A stretch of DNA of 64,000 nucleotides from Bryum argenteum (Eukaryota; Streptophyta; Bryopsida; Bryales; Bryaceae). The notes under the pieces are model-generated. The model saw only the letters and a list, made by a program, of their open reading frames with translations, was not told the origin of the DNA and did no database searches. Positions 25,701 through 36,900 of the stretch are shown here, piece by piece. The stretch's first letter is position 1; each line of letters starts with the position of its first letter. Made by a program: the position numbers and the translations under genes. The DNA is taken from assembly GCA_037043015.1 (NCBI GenBank), contig CM073327.1, forward strand, positions 4,942,727 to 5,006,726, given 5' to 3'.

Positions 25701-25913
25701 GCAGTCCGATACAGTCCTGTGAATTCAGAGTCGCCACTGAACGCCGGTGGAGAAACAGCGAAGGGCGGAGAAACAGTGAAGGGTGGAGAAACAGCGAAGT
25801 CGGGTGCAGTAGCCAGGCTTGGTGGTCGAGGAAGGAAGGGCGTGCGGGCTCGCCGTGCTGCAGCCGCGTTCGAGAAACGACGCAAGCAATTCGCAGCTGC
25901 TACAGGACATTGA
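22708..25913 (+). CDS. Unrecognised two-exon gene, copy A: conserved N-domain plus Ser/Pro-rich repeat tail (1021 aa)
   Basis: Exon 1 is 22708-22872 (55 codons) and exon 2 is 23013-25913, joined in phase 0 across a 140-bp GT/AG intron. I do not recognise the family. Residues 1 to about 115 form the conserved part: HHRNEVC, CEVLLRGHRM, FQDICARVEQSARRSNYIQ, HEFISHLELATEDLTVRSGL and TIGDALTCLEDDGVNYELFV. The rest looks disordered and rich in Ser, Pro and Thr. Units near KKVGVHRPGKAPVD..PPVMA (about 25 aa) repeat, and a larger block starting PHIHNE occurs three times, at about 23.75, 24.27 and 24.72 kb. Seven or so units of NSPPNSESEAYPVP follow. The end is basic (GRGRKGVRARRAAAAFEKRR), like a nuclear localisation signal. 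The frame stays open through about 2.9 kb of repeats in AT-rich surroundings, which argues for function or very recent origin. Copy B lies at 30883. Confidence 0.72.
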
Positions 25914-26110
25914 GGGTGGAGATCGGAACGATGGCAGCGCTGTTCACGAGAGCTATATTTGTTCCTCACTCCTCGCAGTGTTCTCTGTTTTGTTTTAAAC
26001 TACAGAGCCCTTGCTAAAGGGTATATTGTAGTAAGGGCGTACTAGATATTTCTGGTTCCTTTTCTATGAATGTGTGATTCCTTCTGTTTTGTGATAAGGA
26101 TTCTTTCGTT
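25914..26110 (+). other. 3' flank of copy A, conserved in the family
   Basis: It starts just after the stop with GGGTGGAGATCGGAACGATG and includes AAACTACAGAGC and TGTGTGATTCCTT. The same landmarks follow copy B and close the flank-only remnant at 20.3-20.6 kb. It is probably the 3' UTR plus downstream DNA carried with each duplicate. Confidence 0.5.
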
Positions 26111-29100
26111 TATAACATTTGAAGGATTTCCTAACTATGGCCGGAGTCGCAATTTTGCCGGAATTGCAATGGAAACCGATTCATTGTAGTGCCATATTTA
26201 ACTAAATCAGGATGGATTATAGCAAATTTTGGATTCGTGAAAGGACAATTTTGTTGAATGCAAGTATACTTACGAGATTTAAGTATCTCATATTGTTTCA
26301 GTTTATAGTTTCAAATTTAGATTGTAATTTCTTCATATAGCCATGGGGAGCCCCGATATGTTACTTGTGTACTACTTCCAGTAATTGTAGTAGTAGTTGA
26401 AGTATGAAACATACTTAGAATTTTAACCTAGTCAGTTTGGGAAATTATTGGCAAAAGTTGCCTAATATTATATAAATTATAATTCAAAATTGCCGAAAAC
26501 TGAGAATATCTTACTTTACACCAGTTTTCTAACTTTGTTGGAAGGTTAATGTGAACTTTGGAGAGAGAAGATGTTCATTTTGTAATCAAGCCCACTTACA
26601 TTAGTCCACAAACAATACGGGTTAAAAGTAGCAAGAATTTAGGTGAGGCTTTTGAAATGTGTTGGACACAGATTTTTGGAGTCCAATTGCGCATAGAAGA
26701 TGAAGTTTTATGGAATTGTGTCAAACTAACAAAAGTTGAGAAATCAAGCCTTCTTCCACCTCCAACAAGTTTTGCGTCAAAAAAAGTTTTTATGCAAAAG
26801 ATATGGACAAAACAACACAGCAGTGTAAAGGTCCATGTATCAAAATGCATTCCGAACCGTTTTTCGAAGCTCATTTGTGCATAGAAGATCATTTTTTTTG
26901 GAAATTTTTTGGTCTAAGAAAAGTTTAGAAATCAAGTAATTTTTCACCTCCAAAAAATTTTATGTGATTTGAAGACTTTGTGCAAAAACTATGGGTGTTT
27001 AAAAATTGAAGACTAACTAGGTGCTTCACCTCAAAGTTCAAATATCCCACATGCATCTTTGGATACAACTTTACTCCTCTTTTATAAACGAGAGAGCATA
27101 GCGAAACTTGTAAGACATAAATATAACATGTCAATCAATGGAGGAGAGGTGGGTTTATTGGCAAGCAGAATTGAACCTGCTATGAAGTTATGGCAATCCC
27201 GTGAAACAAGATTCAGAGACTTTTTTGGAACAAGTAAGATTCAGAGACTTTTTTGGAACAAGTAAGATTCAGAGACTTTTTTGAAACAAGTAATGTAAAC
27301 CTTATTTCATTGTTTTGTGAATTTGTGGTAAGGGTTTTTTTATGAATGTATGATGTTTGAAGATTGAATATCATTCTAAGGTATGCAAGATTAAATGCAT
27401 CTTCTCAAGAATTTCTTGTCATGTGTTCATTTCTAGGGTACATCCTTATAAATTGTACTCGAGAAATGGATTATGGATCTGAGACAATATCAAGTATAAC
27501 CTGGAGCCTTTGTGTTGAGTATCATACAAGTTCTTTTAGTCATGAACTTTGCCTTGAATGACTTGGATTACAATATTTCACCTTACTTTCGCCAAACTTC
27601 AGAAAGTCTTTATAAACAACTTATTTCTTGATTGTTATTGATATTCTTGTGTAGTCATAGTTGAAGGTCACAAAATACTTCAATGATAGGTGACGGTATA
27701 CTAAACCATGTATCCATGTGTAGCTCATGCGGCAAGCTAGTACTATTATATAGAGTGTCAAGATACACTCCAATCATAATCTTGAATATATACACTCCAA
27801 TTATACTCTTAAAAATGACATTCATTATATCCTAGCATGTCACTATTGGTTGCTATAGATTATTTTACTAGTTTAGCCAATAAAACTCTTACACATTTAC
27901 TCATGGTACTAGGAGTAATTGTAGTACAATATAGTGCAAATTTCAGCGTATAAGGTTTAGCGTGTTTTTATCCTGATAGAAAATTTATTGGTTTCTCTTT
28001 TCATTTATGAAAAAAATAGATAGTGTATAAAGGAACTATTTACAGATACATTTTTGAAAGCTAAATTAATTTTTTTGTAAAGATTTTGTTCATATCTCAA
28101 ATCAAGCACTTTGGGCAAAGCTATATAAAGGCCATCAACAAGGTATATGAAAAGAAAAATAGTTGCAAAGGTTGCAAAGGAATACTAGTGAGGAACAAAG
28201 GGTTCCATTTTTGCCCATATTATACTTAGCAAGTCTCATCATGCATGTGATTTTTGAGTAGTTGAAATAATGACTTATTACGAGATCTTAACTCTAGTAT
28301 ATTTACTGAAGATCTTTTTTAAAAATCAATCATGGGAGAATGTCACTTGTTGTCTCTCAAGTAAAGTGCTCTTGATCACCAATGTCTTAGTTGTTGAGAA
28401 ATCACAACAAAATACTCTTGTAGAAAGGGTTGTTCCAAGCAAAACAGTTTGCAGTCATTATCTATTTAACTTTTACATAAATTCTTAGAAAGAATTCAAA
28501 TGTCACTTGAACCCTTACTTAAACCAACTTTGGAATCTTACAATTGTACAATAGGGTTGGACCATGGTTACTCAAATACTTACATAAAAACAACAAGTAC
28601 GTGAGTACTTGTATAAAAACAACTCTGGAATCTTACAATAACACAAAAAGGTTGGTCCATGCAAGGCAATCTGTAGTCAGCATCAGTACTTTCATGCAGA
28701 GTCACAGAATTCAAGATTTTGCTTTCACTTCAATTATTCCATTAAATAGACTATGACATCTCAAAATCAATGAAGAATGTTGGTTGTTTATAAGCCATAA
28801 AAATCTCATTTCCATATATATTAAAAATGAAGTATAAGACAATTTGGTAATGCATAGAGTGGACTTTGTAAACTAGGAAATTTGTTGCTCAACAATCCTT
28901 CATCTCTTTTAAGCAAGAACTAAAATCAAGTGTCATCAAATTATTGTATAATATACTAGAAGATTCTATATTCTACAACGTAAATCAAATCAAATGAGAA
29001 CCATATTTTACCTTCATGGAAGACTAAACTTAGTAATATACCATATAAGTTAGATTCACATACGACATTAATCTCTCAATCTTCCAAATCCTTAATGGCC

Positions 29101-30882
29101 ATATTTGTTACATTGAGACAATATGTGCACTTGAGACTTTGAGCATACTTTAGGTCTGTTGGACTTATCCCCGGGCTGGGGATAAAACTTGAATGCAACC
29201 TTTGGGCACTAGAGGTATTCATGTATATTGATATGTAAAAGCCTCAAATTATAAAAACTTCAATATTGAACATGTAGAACGGTTTTTCTTTATCCCCGGA
29301 CAATATATGAGACTCCAAATCGTCTCGAATATTCCCTAAGTTAGTTTAAATATAACCTCATGAAGCTTAAACTAGTGGCATTTAGTCCGTGGCATCTAGT
29401 CCGAGTATATGAAAATATTCTCGATGCAACAAGAATCTAAAATACTTCTATATGTTACTCTAGAGAATATTGAAACTTAAGTTCAAAACTACTTCCATTG
29501 TAATGAAGATGGCATGACAAAAATCTCTCATATCCTATAAAGTCTAATTTTGAAAAGCAATGTTAATTATTTTCACAAGTTCATGTGGTTTATTTTTCAT
29601 GTTTTCTAAAAAATAATACTTAGAAATTCATTGAGAATAAACTTTAAATAAACATGTGTTTGAGTAGTGTTAATATTACCTAAAGTAGCCACATCCATTT
29701 TGCTTATTGTTTGATCTCTAGAGATCCTTGGTGCTAAATTTCGTAAACTACAAAAATTTGGCATTTGTCTAATTCATGTTGAAAATTGCATTAGGGGCTG
29801 CAAAAGAACGACTCATTGTTGTCAATTTGTCATGAAAAAATGCCAATTTCTCTTAGAAATCTAGTTGGAGGATTATTACAAAATTCTGACATCACCTAAG
29901 AAGAATTTGAGTTGTTGTGTTTCAGTCACAAACATTTGGAACTCGTAAAATCACAAAGATCGAATCTTCTAATGTGAAGGAGAGGATACATGCAAGGCAA
30001 TCCAAAGTCAAGATCTACTACCTTTATGGCAAAACCTCAATTTTTTGAAGATAAAACGTTTCTTCCAAATATGATTTATTGTTAAATGAAAATGTATAAG
30101 ATGATTGAAAGAGACGACATACATCCTTGGAACAAGATAAACGAACTCCATCGTTGACACCACAGTCACCCATCTCCAACCTTAATCTCTATAATTCTGA
30201 GCTTAGAACACTCTATATTAATAATGAAATATAGTATTGTATACATAATTTACGAATCGCAACACTAAATACCAATTGCATTTTTTTACTATTATACATT
30301 ATATATATGAATTCAAACACTAAATGTGTAAAGCGATTTAAGAAAAGTTGACTATGATTACATTTTGTGTTGAGATGAACACAAAAAGCCTAAACACGGA
30401 GGTATTGTGTGATTGAGTGACCTTCTCAGTCCTAATTAAATTGATACTCTGATCTCCTCATGTGTAGATTTGATTGACCTTCGCAGACGTGAATGAAATC
30501 ACTTCAAGATTAGACTTCTCTTGGGTTTCTATACTAGTGGCAGCGAAGCAAGGTGGAGTCGCAGAGACTGAAGGAAAATGAAGCGAGGAAAGTGAAGCTG
30601 ATTCGACTAGAAGTGTAAGAGACATCTTAATAGGCAAGTGGAAGAGGAAGTGCAAGGCATGTAAATGAATCTCGAAAGGCGACTGCATGCGATTGCATCC
30701 AATCGTCAATCGTCAACATTATACGTAAGAGAAGTGATAGTTATTCATAACACGTAAGTCACAGTATCAACATAAAAACTGTTACACTACATGTCATTCT
30801 TAGTGTGATGCATTTGTGCACTGTCTCGTAACATTCTCATTCTGGTCTTTGTACTTGTCACACGTAAGCCAGACTCATAACG
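26111..30882. other. AT-rich DNA between the two intact family members
   Basis: About 4.8 kb with no recognisable gene. A 108-codon frame at 26558-26884 overlaps an opposing frame and shows no motif. A tandem repeat lies at 27209-27292. The 30.4-30.9 kb part has a more complex base composition and leads into copy B. It may hold that gene's promoter, but it does not resemble the one before copy A. Confidence 0.35.
27209..27292. repeat. Three tandem 28-bp repeats
   Basis: The unit AGATTCAGAGACTTTTTTGG plus AACAAGTA occurs three times in a row with one mismatch in the last copy. The near identity implies a recent expansion. Confidence 0.9.
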
Positions 30883-32981
30883 ATGGCAACGGAAAGAGGT
30901 GGGGGCAGCTCACGGGTACCACCTCATCATCATCAGAATGAGGTCTGTGGTTATGGTGATAAGTGTCGTTGTGTGGTTCTTCTGCGAGGGAATCGAATGC
31001 ATTCCTTACAATCATGCGCCACGACGCTCCAAGACATTTGTGCTCGAGTAGAAGTAAGATATTCCTCCTTAGAATGTGCACGAGAATTGATATGTGTTCA
31101 CTTTAAAAAGTTCGGTGAATGCAACCTCACTCTCAGCTGATTACATTTCATTAAATTGTTTTCTCAAAAGCACGACTCCTGTGTTTGTGTGTCTCATTGC
31201 AGCAAAACGCTCGCCGGTCTAAGTACATTCAAGAGCACGAGTTCGTTGCTCACCTCGAGTTAGCAACTGGAGATCTTACGCTGCGGTCGGGGATAGCGCC
31301 GGATAGCACGCTCGGTGACGTGCTCATTTGCTTGGAAGACAGTCGATTCGAATGGGAATTGCTCGTGGCGGTCGTGAAAAGCAGAAATCCAACAGCAGGT
31401 GGCACCAGCCACTCCCAACCCCAGCCGATCCCCGGCATCATTCACACCAGCGACAACTACGGCACTTCACAGGCCCCCAGCACGTCTCTGGGCGGTCACA
31501 ATGCTCTGGCGCCCATGGCAGTCGACCCGAAGCCGGTGCAGAATCGTGGCAAGACTGCAGCGCCACCGGAGCGGACACTGAAGAGCCCAGCTGAAAGTTC
31601 TTTGCCATCAAGGTCGCAGCAGAATCGTACCGAGACTGCATCGCCACCGAAGCCGGCAATGACGAACAATCCCGCTGAGAGGGCATTGCCGCCGGAGCGG
31701 AAGCTGCGGAGTTTCTGTGAGAGTCCATCGCCGCTATCGACCAAGTCTCGTGATTTCCGCATCCCCTCGAATTCCTATGACAGAGTCACCACCAAAGTTA
31801 CGCTCTCTACACGAAGCTTTGACCAGGTTTCCGACAGTCCTGGTCATGGTTACGAAACGAGGCATTCACGTGGGACGTCCAGACCGGAAATCTCCAACAC
31901 CTCGCTGCTTTCTGCGGCTATGGCTTCCCCGACTACAACGAAGAAGGTTGCTCAGGTGCATCGTCCCGGCAAAGCGCCTGTAGACCCGTGCCCACCAGTC
32001 ATGGCAATACCGACAAAGGCGGGTGTGCATCGTCCCGACAATGCGCCAGTAGACCCTTGCCCACCAGTCATGGCAACCCTGGTGTCTAACACTCCTCGTA
32101 GTCGTCGTTTTGAGATGCGGCAATTGCGTAAAACGACCAGTGCGGAGATCTCCGACACCCCGCTGCATTCTAAGGTTATGGCATCCTCGACAACGACGAA
32201 GACGATGGGGGTGCATCGTCCTGGCAAAGCGCCTTGTGACCCTTGCCCACCACTCATGGCATCTCCTACAATGACGAAGAAGGTGGGAGTGCATCGTCCT
32301 GACGTGGCGCATATGGACCTGTGCCCACCAGTCATGGCACCCCAGGTTTCCGACAGCCCTCGTAATCGCAACGAGACGCCGCAATCGCGTCGAATGTTTA
32401 GTGTGGAGATCTCCGGCACCCCGCTACTTTCTGAGGTTAGGACATCCCCGACAACGACGAAGAAGGTGGGGGTGCATCGTCCCGAAGAAGCGCCTCTAGA
32501 CTCTTCCCCACGAGTCATGGCACCCTCGGGGACAGCGACGAAGGTGGGGTTGCACCAGCCCGAGCCTTACCCACCAGCCATGGCGATGGTGAAAGAAGAA
32601 GATGCTGATGCCTATGCATCAGACTGGGGGCCGAGCTCAGCTGGAGACTTTCCGAACAGTCCTGTGAATTCAGAGTCGCTACTGAGCCCCTTTAGAAGAA
32701 TCCCGATCAGTCCTGAGAATTCAGAATCGCTGCTGAGCCCTGTTAGAGGCTTTCCGAACAGCCCTGAGAATTCAGAATCGCTGCTGAGCTCTGGTGAAGA
32801 AACAGCTACGAGTCTTATGTATGCAGAGTCGCTATTGAACCCTGGTGGAGATACTGCGAAGTTGGGTGCGGCAGTCAAAGTTTGTGGTGAAGGAAGGCCG
32901 GTCAAGCAGAACTTACGGGCTCGCAATGTTGTAGCTGCATATCTGAAACGGCGCTCCCAAATCACAGCTCTGAACCCCTGA
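30883..32981 (+). CDS. Unrecognised two-exon gene, copy B: conserved N-domain plus Ser/Pro-rich repeat tail (649 aa)
   Basis: Exon 1 is 30883-31053 (57 codons) and exon 2 is 31203-32981, joined in phase 0 at the same codon as copy A (ARVE|QNARRS). The N-domain aligns along its length with copy A: HHHQNEVCGYGDKCRCVVLL, LQDICARVEQNARRSKYIQE, HEFVAHLELATGDLTLRSG and TLGDVLICLEDSRFEWELLV. Shared Cys and His residues (HH...EVC, C.V.LLRG, C....QDIC) might bind metal, but this is conjecture. The tail holds several EISDTPLLSEV...KKVGVHRP units and NSPVNSESLLSP repeats. It ends in basic NLRARNVVAAYLKRRS. Repeat number and order differ from copy A, so the tails have evolved by unit gain and loss while the N-domain is kept. 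No known domain or catalytic motif is visible. Confidence 0.72.
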
Positions 32982-33250
32982 AGTTGAGGGTGGGGACGAG
33001 AATGACGAAAGCAGATGTGTGTGTAGCTTTTGAGTACAAAGTGGTAGATGATGTGTTTCTTTATAGAATGCTCATCGATATTTTGGTTTCTCTTTTTGGT
33101 TTCATTATCTTTTGTTCTCCAATGTCCCACATTGAAGGTGGAGATATGAAGGATTTTAATGCTTTTAAGAAGTATTCTTCATTGTTCATACGCTTTTGAA
33201 CTACAAAGCTGTAGATATTAAGTATATTGAAGTCGCTTTTATGGCTTTTA
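32982..33250 (+). repeat. Duplicated 3' flank after copy B
   Basis: A GTTGAGGGTGGGGACGAGAA block with TGAGTACAAAGTGGTAGATG after it is followed from about 33129 by a second version, ATTGAAGGTGGAGATATGAA with GAACTACAAAGCTGTAGATA. The second version is the closer match to the remnant at 20.4-20.6 kb. Copy B is therefore followed by two 3' ends in tandem. Confidence 0.6.
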
Positions 33251-33269
33251 TGGTTGACTTTCTCTTTTA

Positions 33270-33440
33270 TCCTTGTGCGATTCCTCAGTTGATTCCTCAG
33301 TTGATGTGAATCAGTTGATTCCTCAGTTGATCAGTCGATCAGTCGATTCCTCAGCTGATGTGCGTGCTGATGTGCGTGCAATTCCAATTCCTAAGTTGAT
33401 GTGCCTCAGTTGATGTGCGATTCCGCGATTAAACTTCCAA
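33270..33440. repeat. Minisatellite of TGTGCGATTCCTCAGTTGA-type units, array 1
   Basis: Irregular 15-19 bp units built from GATTCCTCAGTTGATGTG. A single ancestral-looking version (TGTGTGATTCCTTCTGTTTT) is present in the 3' flank of copy A at about 26073, so the array seems to have grown from family 3' flank sequence. Confidence 0.75.
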
Positions 33441-33474
33441 TTATGAATGTAAACTTTTATTCTTCTTTCTAATC

Positions 33475-34139
33475 ATGGCCTGTGTCAGCTTGGAGATGCT
33501 TCCTCTACCGGAACTAACAGGTGGCCTCTCCCTGACATGCACACTTTGTGTTTCGCAGAGAAGTGTTTCGCAGCACACTTTGTGTTTTCGCAGAAAGTTG
33601 GCTATTGACATTGCTGCCGCAATGAAAGGAGGGACAGGTAGCAGCGCCGCGCCGTCCATGGTTTATGCCAGTCCATGTGATGTCCATGGTTTATGCCAGT
33701 CCATGTGATGGTGGATTTGTTTGCTTGTGGTTTATGCCAGTTCATGTGATGGTGGATTTGTTTGCTTGTGCGGATAGCATACGTAGACGTGAAGTATGAA
33801 CGTTAACCGCTGCAGCTGCAGCATGAGATTTCGTTACCATTTGGGATGGCAGATGCTATATGGTAATTTCCAGTATGTGAGGCAGATGCTATATGGTAAT
33901 TTCCAGTATGTGAGATATAGACATGTAGAGGGACAAACTTGGATAGCCATTGATCAAGGGTAAGGACTAGAGTGATATTTGGAGACACTTTGCTCCCGGC
34001 AATTGAGGTAGGCAGAACATACGTAACGAGATTTCAATCATTGTGTCAATAGACTCTCTTCCAGAGGAGTATGACCTTGTCATTCAAGGGCTTGGCTACC
34101 TTGATGCAACTGCGAGCGTTGATGTTGATACATTTGATA
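33475..34139. other. Short tandem duplications, no gene
   Basis: The region between two minisatellite arrays holds a repeated TCCATGGTTTATGCCAGTCC block at about 33655-33745 and a two-copy 34-bp repeat (GCAGATGCTATATGGTAATT...) at about 33850-33912. The 77-codon frame at 33475-33708 covers the first of these and shows no motif. Confidence 0.5.
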
Positions 34140-34380
34140 CATGTGCGATTCCTCAGTTGATGTGCATTTCCTCAGTTGATGTGCAATTCATGTGCGATTC
34201 CTCAGTTGATGTGCATTTCCTCAGTTGATGTGCAATTCATGTGCGATTCCTCTGTTGATGTGCAATTCCTCATGTGCGATTCCTCTATTGATGTGCAATT
34301 CCTTAGTTGATGTGTTGCATTCCAACTTTAGAACCATTTTGATGTGTGATTCCTTGATGTGTTGCATTCCAACTTTAGAA
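34140..34380. repeat. Minisatellite of TGTGCGATTCCTCAGTTGA-type units, array 2
   Basis: The same unit family as array 1, here as alternating GATGTGCATTTCCTCAGTT and GATGTGCAATTCATGTGCG forms, decaying towards the right end. The two arrays are about 700 bp apart. Confidence 0.8.
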
Positions 34381-35781
34381 TGATTTGACAATTTTATGAG
34401 ACGTTTGTACTAAGTTAAAGAAAGAAGAATAAAAGTTTACATCCAAAATATAAAATTTACTAAGTCAAAGAAAGAAGAATAAAAGTTTATATTCAAAATT
34501 TAAAATTTAAACCGCTTGACAAGTCTCATCTTCATAATTGGAAGTTTAACAATAAGTGCCAAAGTTGTGATATTGAATGTGATATTGTATGGTTTGATGA
34601 AGGTTCTCGTTTCATTAAATCTTTGCGTAAACTTTGTTATTGACTACTTATGTGAGCAATATAAGATATCCTTATCTTAATTATGTGTTCTTGCAAAATG
34701 TTCCTTGAAAATCAAAAATATAGGAGAGAGTTTAAAACAAGGAGCTTGAAGATAGTTGTTTTTGGCTCTCTATGCATTTGGGAATTAATGAGATACAAAA
34801 GTGCCTCATAGTGTATCACTAAATCCTTAAAATTTAAAAAAAAATTATAATATGATAGATTGGGTATGGGCCTTGTTGGTAGATGATCAAGCAATAGCTA
34901 AAGTTATATTTAGAAAGAATTGTGGAGGACCCTAAGAGCTTGTGAGCAATACCAGTGCCACCCAATATCAATAGTATATGAGTGGGAATCAATGTAACTT
35001 TGAAACTCATCTTTAAAACTTCACCTTTGAGTTGTTCCTACTATCCACAAGGAAAAAGAAAGTCTTTAAATTCTAAAGGAGATGCTCTACAAATGAACTT
35101 GAAGACATCCATATCAGAAATTTGCGATTAAGGTTTTCTTGAATGGATTTTGAGAAATCCAACCCTACAACCTTATATTTAGAGACTATTTTATTAGTCT
35201 ACTTACCAATTTTTAACACACAAATTTGAAATTTTAGCACACAAATCTTGAACTATATTTAGTCGGAGTCTCTATTCTTGTAAAAAGTAAAAACAACATA
35301 TCTCTTATGAGAAAATCAACCATGTTGTGGTCGATTTCGACTAGAGGAGTTAATCATGAGTTCATTGACGAGCATGAATCATCGGTTTAAGCTTAGAAGC
35401 GTGCTCATTTCGTTGCTTAGTTTGATGGCAATTTCTTTGATTCCGTCAAGGTTGTCGTGTCGTTCAACAATCCGTTGAAGCCGAGCCTATGAATTGGCTA
35501 TGTCACGCCAATGTTGGGAATCGTGCCTCAGCCCTGGGCGATGTAGTCTGAGCATAATTGTCCAACTTCAACGGCAATGGGGGCATTCTTTAGAAGGATA
35601 TGGGTGGATGAAGCAAGAACTTGAACAATCTAGGAGAGAGTGTACTGCCACCCAAGGAGTATCTCAAAAATCCCGCCAAGATTGGATTGTCGTAGAAGTA
35701 GAACTTGAACAATTTAGGGAGGAGGGTATTGCTGTGGAAGCAAAACCTCTAACACAAAGTATCCTCCTTACGTTTATTTGA
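34381..35781. other. AT-rich DNA; one short frame with coiled-coil character
   Basis: No recognised gene. The frame at 35494-35781 (95 codons) contains KQELEQSRREC and ELEQFREEG, which could form a short coiled coil. It runs into the MITE end at 35782 and has no support beyond openness. Otherwise the region is featureless. Confidence 0.3.
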
Positions 35782-36178
35782 CCTCAATTCCGTTAAAATG
35801 GTAGTTACCCTTGTGCCATTTTGCCAAATTCCCTATGAGCCATTTTGCTCAATTTCTAAAACGTGTCATTTTACAAGCATATTTTTGAACTATTTATGCC
35901 TGCAAAATGACATGTTTATTAATATCACACATGTATTCTGTAATATCACCAAAAATTTCCATAATATCACATTTTTAAATGTTTTTTAACCTTTGGACAT
36001 AGTTAAAGGGCAATATTTTTGAACAACCGTTCAAAAGCATTGTTGTTTTTTGAAATTCTGTTTAGAAATAATTGCCCTATCATGTCAAAACTTTACAAAA
36101 ATCAACATTATTTTTTCATTCTAAGCACCCCAAAAAGCACCATTTTACCAGAATAACGCTATTTTAACGAAAATGAGG
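35782..36178. mobile_element. Foldback MITE (family with CCTCAATTCCGTTAAAATGG ends)
   Basis: It starts CCTCAATTCCGTTAAAATGG and ends with the near complement ATTTTAACGAAAATGAGG, 397 bp in all. The interior has several ATATCAC blocks (the complement of GTGATAT), the hallmark of this family. There is no coding capacity. The superfamily is undetermined. Confidence 0.65.
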
Positions 36179-36900
36179 TTGTGTTCTTATGCTTAATCTA
36201 AGAGCCTCCTTCCAAATGAAAATCTTCAAAGATTCACTCGAAGAAAAAAAGAGTGTTCTTCTTCGTCGTATATCTCAATGGTAGTTGCATTGATTATTTC
36301 AATTGACTTAGAATAATAATATCACTTCAAGTTTGTATTGCAGATTGGACAGTGTTCACCTCAAAATTTCACTATATTCAAAGATTCTTCACATAAAAAA
36401 TGTTTCCAAGTGTTACTTGAGTGACATGGGCTTATTACTTGCATTCAATTTTTGTATATGTATTAGGATAGACAGGAAGGTGTTATTTTGATAAGGTTTT
36501 GTTTAAAGAAATCTTGTTTCTTACACAAAGAAAGTTCCGGGAAGAATCTTTTAAAACCCTCTCAATATCACGAAAAAAATTCCTCTTAGTGTTAGTGACG
36601 ACCAAGTTGTCCCCTTGCCGCAATTATACGTACACAAGGTTGAACAAGAAAAACATAAAATTTAGCTTTTGAAAATTGTATTAATTCCTTTTATAAAATA
36701 TTGAAGTACAAGGGTGATTCATGGTGGCTTTATGATTTTATGTAAAAAAGTAATCGGAAATAATTGAAATTTAGAATAATTAGAATTGACTTCACAAGTA
36801 GTGCAATAAAGTGACTTTACCCATTTTCCACCTTAAAAGTTTAAGGATTGATTCAACTTTAACAACAACATAGATATCATGGTGTGAAATCGGAATGTTA
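36179..36900. repeat. Direct repeat shared with 52290-52985
   Basis: The sequence after this MITE copy (TTCCAAATGAAAATCTTCAA, TCTCAATGGTAGTTGCATTG, ACTTGAGTGACATGGGCTTA, GGGTGATTCATGGTGGCTTT) recurs in the same order and strand at 52.3-53.0 kb with scattered differences. MITE and flank were thus copied together as a unit of about 1.1 kb. Confidence 0.75.

Noticed and set aside
23134-25910. Minus-strand and other-frame ORFs over gene A, and similar ones over gene B
   Set aside because: They are shadows of the in-phase two-exon genes. The shared intron phase and N-domain fix the real frame.
26558-26884. 108-codon frame as a gene
   Set aside because: It overlaps an opposing frame of similar length, has no motif and lies in AT-rich DNA without splice support.
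27160-27190. tRNA T-arm-like sequence on the minus strand (CAGGTTCAATTCTG)
   Set aside because: No matching anticodon arm or acceptor stem could be folded around it.
33270-34380. CRISPR-like spaced repeats
   Set aside because: Units are adjacent and variable with no unique spacers, and the DNA is eukaryotic.
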